Assembly: GCA_041399065.1 (NCBI GenBank) | Contig: JAWKTN010000002.1 | Span: forward strand, 806,001-870,000 | DNA length: 64,000 nucleotides | Reading direction: 5' to 3' | From: JAGQPD01 sp020426865 | GTDB lineage: Bacteria > Planctomycetota > Planctomycetia > Pirellulales > Pirellulaceae | Part shown: positions 17,613-26,292 of the stretch, in pieces | How the letters are laid out: each line of letters starts with the position of its first letter | Position numbering within the stretch: the stretch's first letter is position 1 | Program-made: the position numbers and the translations under genes | Notes under the pieces: generated by a model | Seen by the model: only the letters and a program-made list of their open reading frames with translations | The model's database searches: none | Told to the model about the DNA's origin: nothing

Positions 17613-18804
17613 GCCAGTCTCGCTTCTTCAGTCGTTCTGGGGTGTATTCTTCGGTAACGTAGCTAATACTGCGATTGATGAGTGCTTCGACTTCCAATTT
17701 GTAGTCATTTTGCAGCATCCGAGCGATTTCCTTTTGCCAATCCTTTTTCTTTTCGAACCAGGGATACTTGGCAATTTGTTTGGCTCGTTTGCGATCGCTA
17801 TCCTTCAGTTGGATGCTGACGCCTGGATCGAGCTTGCAGCGTTCCAGATCGATGCTGCGGAGTCCGAGGAATTTCGCGTCGGGGACCGCCATCCGCTGGG
17901 ATTCGTAGGCCAGGTTGATCGACCCCTGCTTGATCACGCTGTAGATGTAGTACCCCCAAGGGTCGTTATCGAGAACACAAAACACCGGCAGCTTCAATTC
18001 GTAGTGGAGCCGATTGAGCAAGCGGCGGACTCCGCGCGGCGGTTGGCCGGCACCGTGGGTGAGGATACAGTTGTGTTTCTTCCAGAACTTGTCTTCGTTG
18101 AAACGTTGCCACACCGTACCTTTTTCGACATGCAGGACGAACTTGGCATCGCACTTGCGGGGATCAAGTCGAAACACATCAGGCTCGACGATCGATGGAA
18201 TCGCGTAACCGCCACGACCCATGGTGGAACAATTGATCTCATCGCCGTCGTCGTTGATGATGATGTTGCCGACAATTTCTCCCCGTTTGTCGGCGAACAA
18301 ATGGAGTTCCTCGCGGAGGCAGTTGAGCAAGACTTCTAGGTCTTCAATAATCGGATCCGACTCACTTTGATCGTCGAACGTATTTTCTTTCGTTCCGGCG
18401 ATGGTATGTTTTAGCTTGTAGTACATACCTCGGATGCTGGTGGTCTTACCTTCTTCGATAAGATCCTTACAGCCGCTGGCGACCAGCAATGTCTGCATAT
18501 AGGCTTTGGCCTGCGACAGGTTGAACAGTTGCCGGCGGTTGGTGCTTTTTCCCATCTCCAGGAATCGCTTGCTGGCATTGTAGCGAACATTGGAGAGGGA
18601 CCGGGCGGGAACATCGACAAAAGGATCGCGGCCTTTGGCGGCCGATTGCACGACGGTATCGGCGAGACCGGAAAGTTGTCCGAGCGTACGTTTATCGCGT
18701 TCGGGCAGTTTTGACACGGAGCGTCGCGCGGCGGCCCCCGATCCATGAACCGCTGCAGCGGCGGAGACCTTTTTCTTGCGGCGAATGATTTTCTTTTTTG
18801 CCAT
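17605..18804 (-). CDS. top6A: DNA topoisomerase VI subunit A (Spo11-like)
   Basis: The A subunit makes the double-strand break in type IIB topoisomerases. This protein has 399 residues with a basic N-terminal tail (KKKIIRRKKK). The 5Y-CAP domain holds the catalytic tyrosine in TSIRGMYYKLKHT near residue 130. The Toprim domain follows with the Glu in HVEKGTVWQRF near 245 and the D-x-D in VLDNDPWGYY near 297. Both metal-binding elements are intact. The ATG at 18804 lies one base from the stop of the B-subunit gene, so the two form an operon and are made in equal amounts. Topoisomerase VI is standard in archaea and plants and patchy in bacteria; a full A/B pair with all motifs suggests a working enzyme, by transfer or ancient retention. 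Confidence 0.95.
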   Translation of the reverse strand: MAKKKIIRRKKKVSAAAAVHGSGAAARRSVSKLPERDKRTLGQLSGLADTVVQSAAKGRDPFVDVPARSLSNVRYNASKRFLEMGKSTNRRQLFNLSQAKAYMQTLLVASGCKDLIEEGKTTSIRGMYYKLKHTIAGTKENTFDDQSESDPIIEDLEVLLNCLREELHLFADKRGEIVGNIIINDDGDEINCSTMGRGGYAIPSIVEPDVFRLDPRKCDAKFVLHVEKGTVWQRFNEDKFWKKHNCILTHGAGQPPRGVRRLLNRLHYELKLPVFCVLDNDPWGYYIYSVIKQGSINLAYESQRMAVPDAKFLGLRSIDLERCKLDPGVSIQLKDSDRKRAKQIAKYPWFEKKKDWQKEIARMLQNDYKLEVEALINRSISYVTEEYTPERLKKRDWLD

Positions 18805-18805
18805 A

Positions 18806-20950
18806 TTAGGCTAATTCCCCTTCGGCATCTTGACTTGTCGGCGTCACACGGTTGATTCCAGTCTGAGCTTCAGCGGGATCGACGATCAGCACGCCCTCGC
18901 CGAACTCCAATTCATCCTCTTGGACCGGGCGACCACGGTCATCGAGTTTCATATCTGCTTCCGCGGTACGTTTCTTGGCGACATGCAACAGTTGCTCGTA
19001 CAGTTCCTGGCGATCGGCGTTGTTGATCGTACTGACCGCCTGCGTCACTTCGCCGAGGTATCGCAAGAACGCCGTCCGTCGTTCACCTTCCTGCCGGACT
19101 CGATTGCGTCGCCGCAGGTACATGCCCAACTTGCGTCCGACCGACTGCAAACCGAGCCGCAGCTCTTTTTGAATTTCGGGATAGTGAGCGACTGCTTCTT
19201 TCGATTCGCTGGTAAACGGCACCCAGACGCTGGCGATATGGACCATGACGGTAATCGGGCCCTTGGGCAATCCACCTCGCGACTGTGAGAGGCCATAGCT
19301 GCGCCAATTCGTGTTGATCATCGTTTGCGTGATCGCACAGGCCGAGTGCTGGAATTGCAATGGCACTCGATTGGCAAACCGCAAGACTTCCATTGTCTGC
19401 CCTTCGGAGATATTCACCGACTGCATCGCGTCGCGCAACTGATCGATCTCTTTGGGTTTGAGCTTCCCGGGCGACTGCCGACGTTTCATCCCCGCCCCTT
19501 TGAGGATCTTGTCGGCCCCTTCCGACCCCAGGCCGTTGAAGGTACTGATGAGGAATTGCCGGAGCGTACGGGCATCGCTCTCTTCGATCAACTCCGAAAG
19601 AAGTTCCTTGGTCACTTCTTGCATGGCCGCCTGTCCGCCATAGGCCAGGCCGACTTCGATTTGGAACGGATTGCCGCGATAGACCGAGGGAGGCCGCGTT
19701 GCCGCGGCGTAGAACTCGCCTGGCACGACCTGATGCAGCCCCTTGAGGATCAAGTCTTCACCGATGGGGGAAATGCAATCGGTTGATGGATTGCTGATTT
19801 TCGTCTCTTGAATGGCTTGATACAACGAATCGGCTTCGCGTTGACCGATTCGTGTCGTACGGGCACGCGGGCTGAGCTTGGCCGTCTGACAGACCTTGCG
19901 TGCGATCGACGGGCTGACCCGTGAAAAACTCGACGTCAGAAACGATGATAGCGTCGGCTCTTTCGATTCCTTCAGCATCGCCGCCAACCGCCCTAGCTCC
20001 ACGCCGTACGGATGCGGCTTGATTTCACGAGGCTCTTCGGGCAGCTTTTCCGTGGAACTATGGTAATCGATCTGGTTGCCATCGGGATCGACATAATGGA
20101 TCGTTACGTGCGGATTGGCGATCGCTGTTTGCTGCAAGTATTCGTCGACACTACCGCGCCCTCGCTGGTAGCGGGCCTCCAGTTCGATCGTCACTCGCGT
20201 ACCATGGTCGACGTCCACCCACTCAATGCCCATCTTGTCGATCAGTGACTGACCCTTGTCACCAGGCGGGATATCAACCCCCTCCCCTTTGCCGTTGAGG
20301 ATTTCCGGATGGTTCTTTTTGGTGTCGATCTGGATTTCGTAGTAGTGCGCCGGTTTGTTCTTGGAGGTCTTGGAAATGATCTTTACCGGCTTGCCAGTCG
20401 TCTGCACGCCATACATCCCCGCCGCACTGATCCCAATCCCCTGCTGACCACGACTCTGTCGTAACCGATGGAATTTGGATCCGTACAGCAGCTTGCCAAA
20501 GATCAAGGGAATCTGCTTCTTGAGAATTCCCGGTCCGTGATCTTGAATTCCCACTTTGTAGCGGTTCGCCGAAGTCTGCTCGATGTGGACCCAGATTTCG
20601 GGCAGGATTCCGGCCTCCTCAGAGGCGTCCAGGGCATTGTCCACCGCCTCCTTGACCGTTGTTAGCAACGCCTTGCGGGGATTGTCAAACCCTAACAGAT
20701 GACGGTTCTTGGCAAAGAACTCGCTGACACTAATGTCGCGCTGAGCCGCCGCCATCGATTCGGCTGTCGCCCGTCGCCGCTTCTTCGTCGCCTCGACCAC
20801 CGCCCCGTTCCCACCAGATTGATCGGCCGCGCCATTGGTGGCCCCCCCGACCTCACCAGCCGAATGCAGCTGTCCATTGGCATCCCCCAATCGCTTCGAC
20901 TTCTTGACCTTCCGTTTGACCTTCCGTTTGACCTTCGCCACGCCTTGCAC
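18806..20950 (-). CDS. top6B: DNA topoisomerase VI subunit B (GHKL ATPase)
   Basis: This protein has 714 residues with a Lys/Arg-rich tail (VKRKVKRKVKKSKR) that could bind DNA. The GHKL ATPase motifs are complete: VKEAVDNALDASEEAG (N box, near residue 113), DHGPGILKK (G1, near 150) and GQQGIGISAAGMYG (G2/lid, near 182). A helix-two-turn-helix segment with two GAxMKRRQSPG-like HhH parts lies near 480, and the transducer follows with HIASVWVPFTSESKEA near 590. It clamps and couples ATP use to strand passage by subunit A. The start is a GTG at 20950; a start a few codons further in would only shorten the basic tail. It is the first gene of the operon, with 525 non-coding bases upstream. Confidence 0.95.
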   Translation of the reverse strand: MQGVAKVKRKVKRKVKKSKRLGDANGQLHSAGEVGGATNGAADQSGGNGAVVEATKKRRRATAESMAAAQRDISVSEFFAKNRHLLGFDNPRKALLTTVKEAVDNALDASEEAGILPEIWVHIEQTSANRYKVGIQDHGPGILKKQIPLIFGKLLYGSKFHRLRQSRGQQGIGISAAGMYGVQTTGKPVKIISKTSKNKPAHYYEIQIDTKKNHPEILNGKGEGVDIPPGDKGQSLIDKMGIEWVDVDHGTRVTIELEARYQRGRGSVDEYLQQTAIANPHVTIHYVDPDGNQIDYHSSTEKLPEEPREIKPHPYGVELGRLAAMLKESKEPTLSSFLTSSFSRVSPSIARKVCQTAKLSPRARTTRIGQREADSLYQAIQETKISNPSTDCISPIGEDLILKGLHQVVPGEFYAAATRPPSVYRGNPFQIEVGLAYGGQAAMQEVTKELLSELIEESDARTLRQFLISTFNGLGSEGADKILKGAGMKRRQSPGKLKPKEIDQLRDAMQSVNISEGQTMEVLRFANRVPLQFQHSACAITQTMINTNWRSYGLSQSRGGLPKGPITVMVHIASVWVPFTSESKEAVAHYPEIQKELRLGLQSVGRKLGMYLRRRNRVRQEGERRTAFLRYLGEVTQAVSTINNADRQELYEQLLHVAKKRTAEADMKLDDRGRPVQEDELEFGEGVLIVDPAEAQTGINRVTPTSQDAEGELA

Positions 20951-21475
20951 TCCGTTGTCTGCTCTCCTGAATCTTAACTGACCCGCTCGCCGCTCGACGA
21001 CGACGCCGCAAATTATAACGATTAGGCAAGCTCTAGTCTTTAGGGTTTTGCGAGTTTAAGGGATAGGGGTTTACGGAGTTAAGAAGGGAGGGATCGATCG
21101 TCAGGGAATCCGTCAAGACGGCACGTAGCGGATGTCCGCGAAAAGCGGAAAAGGAGAAACTTTCCGTCAATAAAGTCTCATCCGCACGACGTGCACATTC
21201 CGAAATACCGAATAGCGAAGACAATCACAGTCGCAATTGCTCTTTCGCTCCCACCCCACCGGCCGCCAGGCCGGTCGCACCACCCCCGTCAACCCCTTAC
21301 AAACCATCTTTCGCCTTTCTATTTGCCATCGTTCGCCTGTCTATTTGTTTGTCGACGCTGGTCCCGCCCCTTACCGTAACGCTACGGCGAGCCAACGGCG
21401 ACCGTCGACGCGGGCGATGACGAATTCCATCGTAAACTACCTGTAACTCGTCTCGTTTTACAAGGAAAACTCCTC
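20951..21475. other. Divergent promoter region between topoisomerase VI and Cys-rich protein
   Basis: No gene is supported. The stretch must hold promoters for both flanking genes. CAAGGAAAACTCCTC immediately before 21476 provides a ribosome binding site for the rightward gene. Confidence 0.4.
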
Positions 21476-22186
21476 ATGTCTGCTCGTCACCATTCCGATT
21501 TCCGCCTGCGGATTCTCAGCACCATCGCGGCCACAACCCTCCTGGCCCTGTCCAGCCCGCAGTTGTTGGCCGGTTGCCCCTCCTGCGGCGGCTCGGCGCC
21601 GATCACCTTCAGCGACAGCGCCAGCTGCGATGGCGGCTGTGGTTGCGGGTCCTCCAGCTGCGCATCAGACCTGTGGGCCGGCTACTGCGATGGCGGCTGC
21701 ACCACCTGCGGATGTGGCTACGACGCCGGCTGCGGCGTGGGCTGTGGCGGCTGTGGCGGGTGCGGCGGGTGCGGCATGGGCGGAGGGGGACTATTCTCGG
21801 CTTGTCGCGGTGGTGGATTGCGAGGTCGGGGCGTGACGTTTGTTGCCACCGATCAATTATTTGGCTGCCTGGGAGGCTGCGGCGGTGGTTGCAGTGTCTC
21901 AGTGGGAGATGGCGATGGCTGCGGTTGCGGCGATGGATCAGGCGGAGCGATCCTGTGCGGCTACCAAGCCCCATCCTATCCAGTCCCATTCGCGACCCCC
22001 AAACACGTGGGATACCACTACTTCACCTACCCGCCGATGATGCCCCACAATTCGCTTCCCCACTACCGGGGTGCCTACTCGTATCGCTCGTGCGACGGTC
22101 TGGCCCGGACGAACGTCCTGTGGCATCCCTCATACGTCCGCAACACCTTCAAGTGGCTTCACCACCTGATCGAGCTGCCACGCTAA
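21476..22186 (+). CDS. Exported Cys/Gly-rich protein
   Basis: This protein of 236 residues begins with a clear signal peptide (RILSTIAATTLLALSSPQLLA), cut before GCPSCGG. Residues 35-160 are built of CGGCGGCG, CDGGC and CGCG runs, so roughly thirty cysteines could form disulfide or metal-linked networks in the envelope. The last 75 residues differ: Tyr/Pro/His-rich (YHYFTYPPMMPHNSLPHY) and ending in a conserved-looking tail VRNTFKWLHHLIELPR. No enzymatic motif is present. Similar cysteine-rich exported proteins are typical of Pirellulaceae; a wall or surface role is inference. The stop codon is shared with a REP-like element. Confidence 0.7.
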   Translation: MSARHHSDFRLRILSTIAATTLLALSSPQLLAGCPSCGGSAPITFSDSASCDGGCGCGSSSCASDLWAGYCDGGCTTCGCGYDAGCGVGCGGCGGCGGCGMGGGGLFSACRGGGLRGRGVTFVATDQLFGCLGGCGGGCSVSVGDGDGCGCGDGSGGAILCGYQAPSYPVPFATPKHVGYHYFTYPPMMPHNSLPHYRGAYSYRSCDGLARTNVLWHPSYVRNTFKWLHHLIELPR

Positions 22187-22206
22187 TACCTCGAACCACA
22201 TAATAT
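22185..22206. repeat. REP-like element at a stop codon
   Basis: AATACCTCGAACCACATAAT followed by AT overlaps the TAA stop of the Cys-rich gene. It is the reverse complement form of the elements at 17004 and 17047. A G/C-rich hairpin (CAGGCCG ... CGGCCTG, about 22229-22255) follows; neither has a U-tract, so termination is possible but unproven. Confidence 0.6.
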
Positions 22207-22268
22207 ATACACAAGTACACTATACCGCGCAGGCCGGCCGTTGGGGGTCGGCCTGTGTGGGCAGTTGC

Positions 22269-23099
22269 TCATGAGGGGGCTCCGTCCGTTGGCCAGGGGT
22301 TCTCCCAGTCGCGCCAGTTGTCCAGATACTTGGTGTAGACCGGCATCGTGAGTGCCCGCTGCTTGAGCCATTCCTTGGTCTCGACCACCAGTTCCTGCTC
22401 GCGCGCTAGCGTGATCTTTCCGAGTAGAACTCGCGTTCGCAGAAAGACGAAGTAGGTATCGAGGACATCACAACGACAGTAGTCGTTGATTTCCGTCAGC
22501 TGTCCTGCATCGTACAGCTGCTGGACCATGTCTCCTTGGACTTCCATTTTTCCTGGTTTTCCCAGCAGGTTGGCCGCCAGATTCAGACCGCCATTGAAGC
22601 GTGTGGCGCCATAGTTGACGAGGAGATCCTGAAGATCCAGATGGGCCGTTGTGTTGTAACGATTGCGTGGCTGTTCCCAGGAACGGCCTGATTCATCGAA
22701 CCAGGCCGGCACACTGATTCCATAGCGAAACGCCGACAGTTCCAACAGCGGAATATCGAAGCTACGCCCATTGAAACTGACCAGCGTCGGCCGTTGATAC
22801 AGCTCCCACCCGCGCCAAAAACGTTCGGTCATCACGTACGACCGGAACTCGGGTTCGTCCAGCGCTACGACGTCGTCCAACACATAATCGTCCCGGACCT
22901 TGGCCACAACGACAGAGATCGGTACTTGATACGTGTAAGGCACGAAATCCTTACCCGTTGTTTCCAACAGCTCGGCCCGATACTGAGCAATCGCGGCTTT
23001 CGCGGACAATTGCTGTGCGGGATACCGCAGTTCCGATACCAAGTCGCCATCGGCGACGCTCTCCACATCGAATACCAGAAAACGAATCGATTGTTTCAT
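22269..23099 (-). CDS. PolB-like 3'-5' exonuclease (DNA_pol_B_exo2 family)
   Basis: This is a DnaQ/RNase H-fold exonuclease of about 276 residues. ExoI is FDVESVADG (residues 10-18), ExoII is LVSFNGRSFDIPLLE near residue 118, and ExoIII is near 207 (DYCRCDVLDTYFVF), giving the Asp/Glu set needed for two-metal catalysis. The start is the ATG at 23099 (MKQSIRFLVFDVES) rather than the longer frame to 23171. Members are stand-alone predicted exonucleases, thought to act in DNA repair. It is convergent with no gene on its own strand and 159 bases from the divergent exported protein. Confidence 0.88.
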   Translation of the reverse strand: MKQSIRFLVFDVESVADGDLVSELRYPAQQLSAKAAIAQYRAELLETTGKDFVPYTYQVPISVVVAKVRDDYVLDDVVALDEPEFRSYVMTERFWRGWELYQRPTLVSFNGRSFDIPLLELSAFRYGISVPAWFDESGRSWEQPRNRYNTTAHLDLQDLLVNYGATRFNGGLNLAANLLGKPGKMEVQGDMVQQLYDAGQLTEINDYCRCDVLDTYFVFLRTRVLLGKITLAREQELVVETKEWLKQRALTMPVYTKYLDNWRDWENPWPTDGAPS

Positions 23100-23325
23100 C
23101 GGACGAAGCAACTTGAAAGGCGCGGTGCTCACACGGTCACGACCTCTTACGATAGCGAATGGTGTTCCCAAACACCACCGTGCCCCGGCCGGTCATCCAT
23201 GCGACAGTTACGGTTCGATCTCCGTTGGTGCTTGATTTACGTCGGATTCTGCGATAGCCTACGGTGCGGCACCATTCGACAATTCCCAGCCCACCCCTGT
23301 GCGCGTCGTTGCGGAAAGGCGAACC

Positions 23326-23739
23326 ATGAAACGATCCCTACGTTCTGTTGTGCTGCTGCTGGTAGTTGGTCTGCCGTCGCTGGTCACTGCCGAACTTGAA
23401 TATGAAGAGAAAGAGCGGGCGACGCACGTGGTTAGTGGAACCGTGGAAAAGGTATTTAGCCGATCCAGCGGTGACTACATCGAGCATGTTGCGCTGGTTC
23501 GCATCGAAACAAAGCATCGCGGGGAGTTTCCTCAACATCAACAACACATGTATGTCTATTCATTCGATTTAAAACCTGGCGTTACTCTGTCGGAACCAGG
23601 TCCGTCAGGACACAAGTCGCCCCCCGCGGAGGGTGCCAACGTCAAGGTGTGGGCCATCTACCGGACGGGAGAAATGTATGGTCTCTACCCTGATTGGTTC
23701 GAGATCATTCCCAAAAAGGAGAAGGACCCGAAGGAATGA
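23326..23739 (+). CDS. Small exported protein of unknown function
   Basis: This protein is about 137 residues starting at ATG 23326 after GGAAAGGCG; an in-frame start at 23299 would lengthen the pre-sequence without benefit. Residues 1-22 are a signal peptide (SVVLLLVVGLPSLVTA). The mature part has alternating strands (HVVSGTVEKVF, HVALVRIETKHRG) and a charged C-terminus KKEKDPKE. The pattern suggests a small beta-barrel. I do not recognise the family. It precedes pepT by about 80 bases on the same strand and may be cotranscribed with it. Confidence 0.65.
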   Translation: MKRSLRSVVLLLVVGLPSLVTAELEYEEKERATHVVSGTVEKVFSRSSGDYIEHVALVRIETKHRGEFPQHQQHMYVYSFDLKPGVTLSEPGPSGHKSPPAEGANVKVWAIYRTGEMYGLYPDWFEIIPKKEKDPKE

Positions 23740-23820
23740 CGATCTCGCAGGTTGCGGCCCGGATCCGCTGGCGCCAACAGCATCCTAACTGCCTATTTCC
23801 TCCATCAAGGTCTCGATCCC

Positions 23821-25068
23821 ATGATTGACCGATCGCGGCTGCTGCAGCGGTTTTTGCAATACGTGTCGATTGACACGACCGCGCGCGATGATAGCGACAC
23901 GTATCCCAGCTCACCCGGCCAGTGGGAATTGGGCAGGGTACTGGTGGAACAACTGCAACAGATGGGATGCCACGATGTCCGTCAGGACGAGCACGCCATC
24001 GTCCATGCGACCATCGGCTCCAATGCCGGCGACGATCTTCCCTGCATCGTGTTCAATTCCCATCTGGACACGTCGCCGGAGACGACGGGCAAGGACGTTC
24101 GTCCGCAAGTCATCGATGCCTACTCCGGTGGCGATATCGTGCTGCCAGGAGATACCACCAAGGTCATTCGGATGGAAGAGAATCCCGAATTGGCGACGAT
24201 GATCGGTCGGACGTTGATCACGACCGACGGGACCACGTTATTGGGAGGCGACGACAAGGCTGGGGTAGCGGTCATCATGGAATTGGCGTCGCAATTGACC
24301 GCCCGCCCCGATATTATCCATGGCCCGGTGCGGATACTCTTCACTTGCGATGAAGAGATTGGGCGTGGTGTCGACCATGTCGACGTGCCGGCGTTAGGGG
24401 CGGCGGCGTGCTATACGCTGGATGGATCGGGCGCTGACACGATTGATGTCGAGACCTTTTCGGCGGACATGGCGATCGTCACGTTTCGAGGCGTTAACAT
24501 CCATCCGTCGATTGCCAAGGGGAGGATGGTCAATGCGATTCGTGCAGCCGGTTACTTCCTGGCTCATCTCCCGCTGGACGGACTCTCCCCCGAAACGACG
24601 GAGGGGCGCCACGGGTTTCTGCATCCCTATGTGATGCAGGGTGGCGTCGATCGAGTGGAGCTGAAGGTTTTGTTGCGTGATTTCGACACTGACGAACTTG
24701 AGGAGAAGGCCAATCTACTCCGCCGACTGGCGATTGATGCTAGCGAAGAATTTCCTGGTGGCGAAATTGAGGTGCAGATTCAGCGACAGTACCGAAATCT
24801 CGGGGATGATTTACGGCAGCAGCCGCGCATTGTCGAGTTTGCCGAACTGGCCCACCAGCGTCTGGGACGGACGGCGAAACGCGAAATCGTGCGTGGAGGT
24901 ACGGATGGTTCGCGGTTTACCGAGCTCGGATTGCCAACTCCCAATCTGTCGACCGGTCAACACAACCCGCATTCGCCATTGGAATGGGCGTGTCTCGACG
25001 AGATGGTGCAGGCGGCCGAGGTCTTGGTCGAGCTCGTACAGGTGTGGGGAGCGGCAGGCGAGGCCTAG
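23821..25068 (+). CDS. pepT: Peptidase T (tripeptide aminopeptidase, M20 family)
   Basis: This protein has about 415 residues, as expected. It removes the N-terminal residue of tripeptides in the cytoplasm and uses two zinc ions. The metal ligands are visible in FNSHLDTSPET (HxD, near residue 81), LLGGDDKAGVAV (Asp-Asp near 141), FTCDEEIGRG (Glu-Glu near 178) and the C-terminal STGQHNPHSPLEW (His near 381). The start at 23821 (MIDRSRLLQRFLQYV) matches the usual PepT N-terminus; the frame open to 23752 is upstream noise. It is followed by a glycosyltransferase-like gene on the same strand 191 bases downstream, with no clear pathway link. Confidence 0.93.
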   Translation: MIDRSRLLQRFLQYVSIDTTARDDSDTYPSSPGQWELGRVLVEQLQQMGCHDVRQDEHAIVHATIGSNAGDDLPCIVFNSHLDTSPETTGKDVRPQVIDAYSGGDIVLPGDTTKVIRMEENPELATMIGRTLITTDGTTLLGGDDKAGVAVIMELASQLTARPDIIHGPVRILFTCDEEIGRGVDHVDVPALGAAACYTLDGSGADTIDVETFSADMAIVTFRGVNIHPSIAKGRMVNAIRAAGYFLAHLPLDGLSPETTEGRHGFLHPYVMQGGVDRVELKVLLRDFDTDELEEKANLLRRLAIDASEEFPGGEIEVQIQRQYRNLGDDLRQQPRIVEFAELAHQRLGRTAKREIVRGGTDGSRFTELGLPTPNLSTGQHNPHSPLEWACLDEMVQAAEVLVELVQVWGAAGEA

Positions 25069-25259
25069 GTAAGGTGTACCGATTGGGCGGCTGGAACGGG
25101 CGGTGTAACCGCCACGAACGGCCAGTAACGTCTTCATATAAACTCCATGCCACTCCTTTGCCGAAGAGTAGGTGCGGAACAGCTTGCACTGCAGACCCCG
25201 AGCCCTACCAGCCAACTATAGTCTGGGTGGGGCCGCCGACATACCAAGGAAGGTATTCC

Positions 25260-26249
25260 GTGAATCGGCTATCGATCATCGTGCCGCATGGCGGCGATCC
25301 ATCGGCGTTGGAAGAGACATTGGTCTCGGTTCTCGAAAATCGTCCGGCGGCATGTGAAGTCCTGGTGACTTGCCGCGAGGACTACCATGACCCCTATGCG
25401 TTGGACGACGAGGTACGATTCGTCCGCGTCCGCAAGCGGGCAGATTGGCTGGCGATGGCCAATGCTGGGGTCAAGAGTGCAACGGCCCCGGTGGTTCATT
25501 TGTTACACGCAGGAGCGACCGTCAGGCGCGGATGGTGCGACGCGGCGTTGGCCGTGATGCAATGCAACCGCGGCATCGGCTCCCTTTCGCCGATGATCCT
25601 CGACGCGGCCGACGATCGAACACCACCGACGGTGGGACTCCGTTACGGCGCGGGAGGGAGTCGCAAGTTCGTACAGGTATCTCGCGACGAATCAGACACG
25701 AACGTATCTCGCATGCCAATCACGGGCCCCATCTGTTGGGCGGGCTTTTACCGGCGGGAGTCATTGTGCCAGGTGGGTGGTTGGGATCCTCGAGTCGGGC
25801 CGCTGATGGCCGACGTCGATTTATCGCTATCGTTGATCCGGCATGGATTGCAAAGTCGAGTGGAACCGGCAAGCAAGATTGTCGCGCCGATGAGCCATTG
25901 GCTCCGGCAAATGCACCGTGGACAATTGGGGAGCGCATGGCAGACAGGTTTTGGCTCGGAATTAGTATATCGTCGTCATCACGCCTTGCACGTTGACCAC
26001 GCCCACAGTCGCTGGCGGCACACACTCGCACATCCGCTGGTAGTGATGACCAATATTGTGTCGCAAGTGCCGTCGACGAGGGCCTTGACGATAGCGTTGG
26101 GACATCTGGCCGGTCGATTAGCCGGTACGGCTTCGGCCTCACCGCTGGAGCCCGTTACGGAGACGGCTTTGGGAGAAGAGGCCATCACCTTGTCATTCCC
26201 AGCGACACCGCCCACCCGACGCGCAGCACAGCGGCGGCGCGCCGGGTAA
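25260..26249 (+). CDS. Glycosyltransferase family 2-like protein
   Basis: The GTG at 25260 (VNRLSIIVPHGGDP) follows AAGGAAGG; the longer frame starting at 24984 is out of the pepT frame and overlaps that gene. This gives about 329 residues. The N-terminus has the GT-A start (LSIIVPHG), then NRPAACEVLVTCR, an Ala/Val-rich strand AVVHLLHAGATV-like segment near residue 75, and PLMADVDLSLSL, a D-x-D-like pair near 182. The donor and acceptor are unknown. The last 70 residues are not typical of the family. There is no membrane segment, so it probably acts in the cytoplasm on lipid-linked or protein acceptors. Confidence 0.7.
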   Translation: MNRLSIIVPHGGDPSALEETLVSVLENRPAACEVLVTCREDYHDPYALDDEVRFVRVRKRADWLAMANAGVKSATAPVVHLLHAGATVRRGWCDAALAVMQCNRGIGSLSPMILDAADDRTPPTVGLRYGAGGSRKFVQVSRDESDTNVSRMPITGPICWAGFYRRESLCQVGGWDPRVGPLMADVDLSLSLIRHGLQSRVEPASKIVAPMSHWLRQMHRGQLGSAWQTGFGSELVYRRHHALHVDHAHSRWRHTLAHPLVVMTNIVSQVPSTRALTIALGHLAGRLAGTASASPLEPVTETALGEEAITLSFPATPPTRRAAQRRRAG

Positions 26250-26292
26250 GCGAGTAGCAACATCGAACAATGACTTGTTGGCGGCTGAAGGC

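Noticed and set aside
22229..22255. Intrinsic terminator after the Cys-rich gene
   Set aside because: The stem is fair but no T-run follows on the plus strand.
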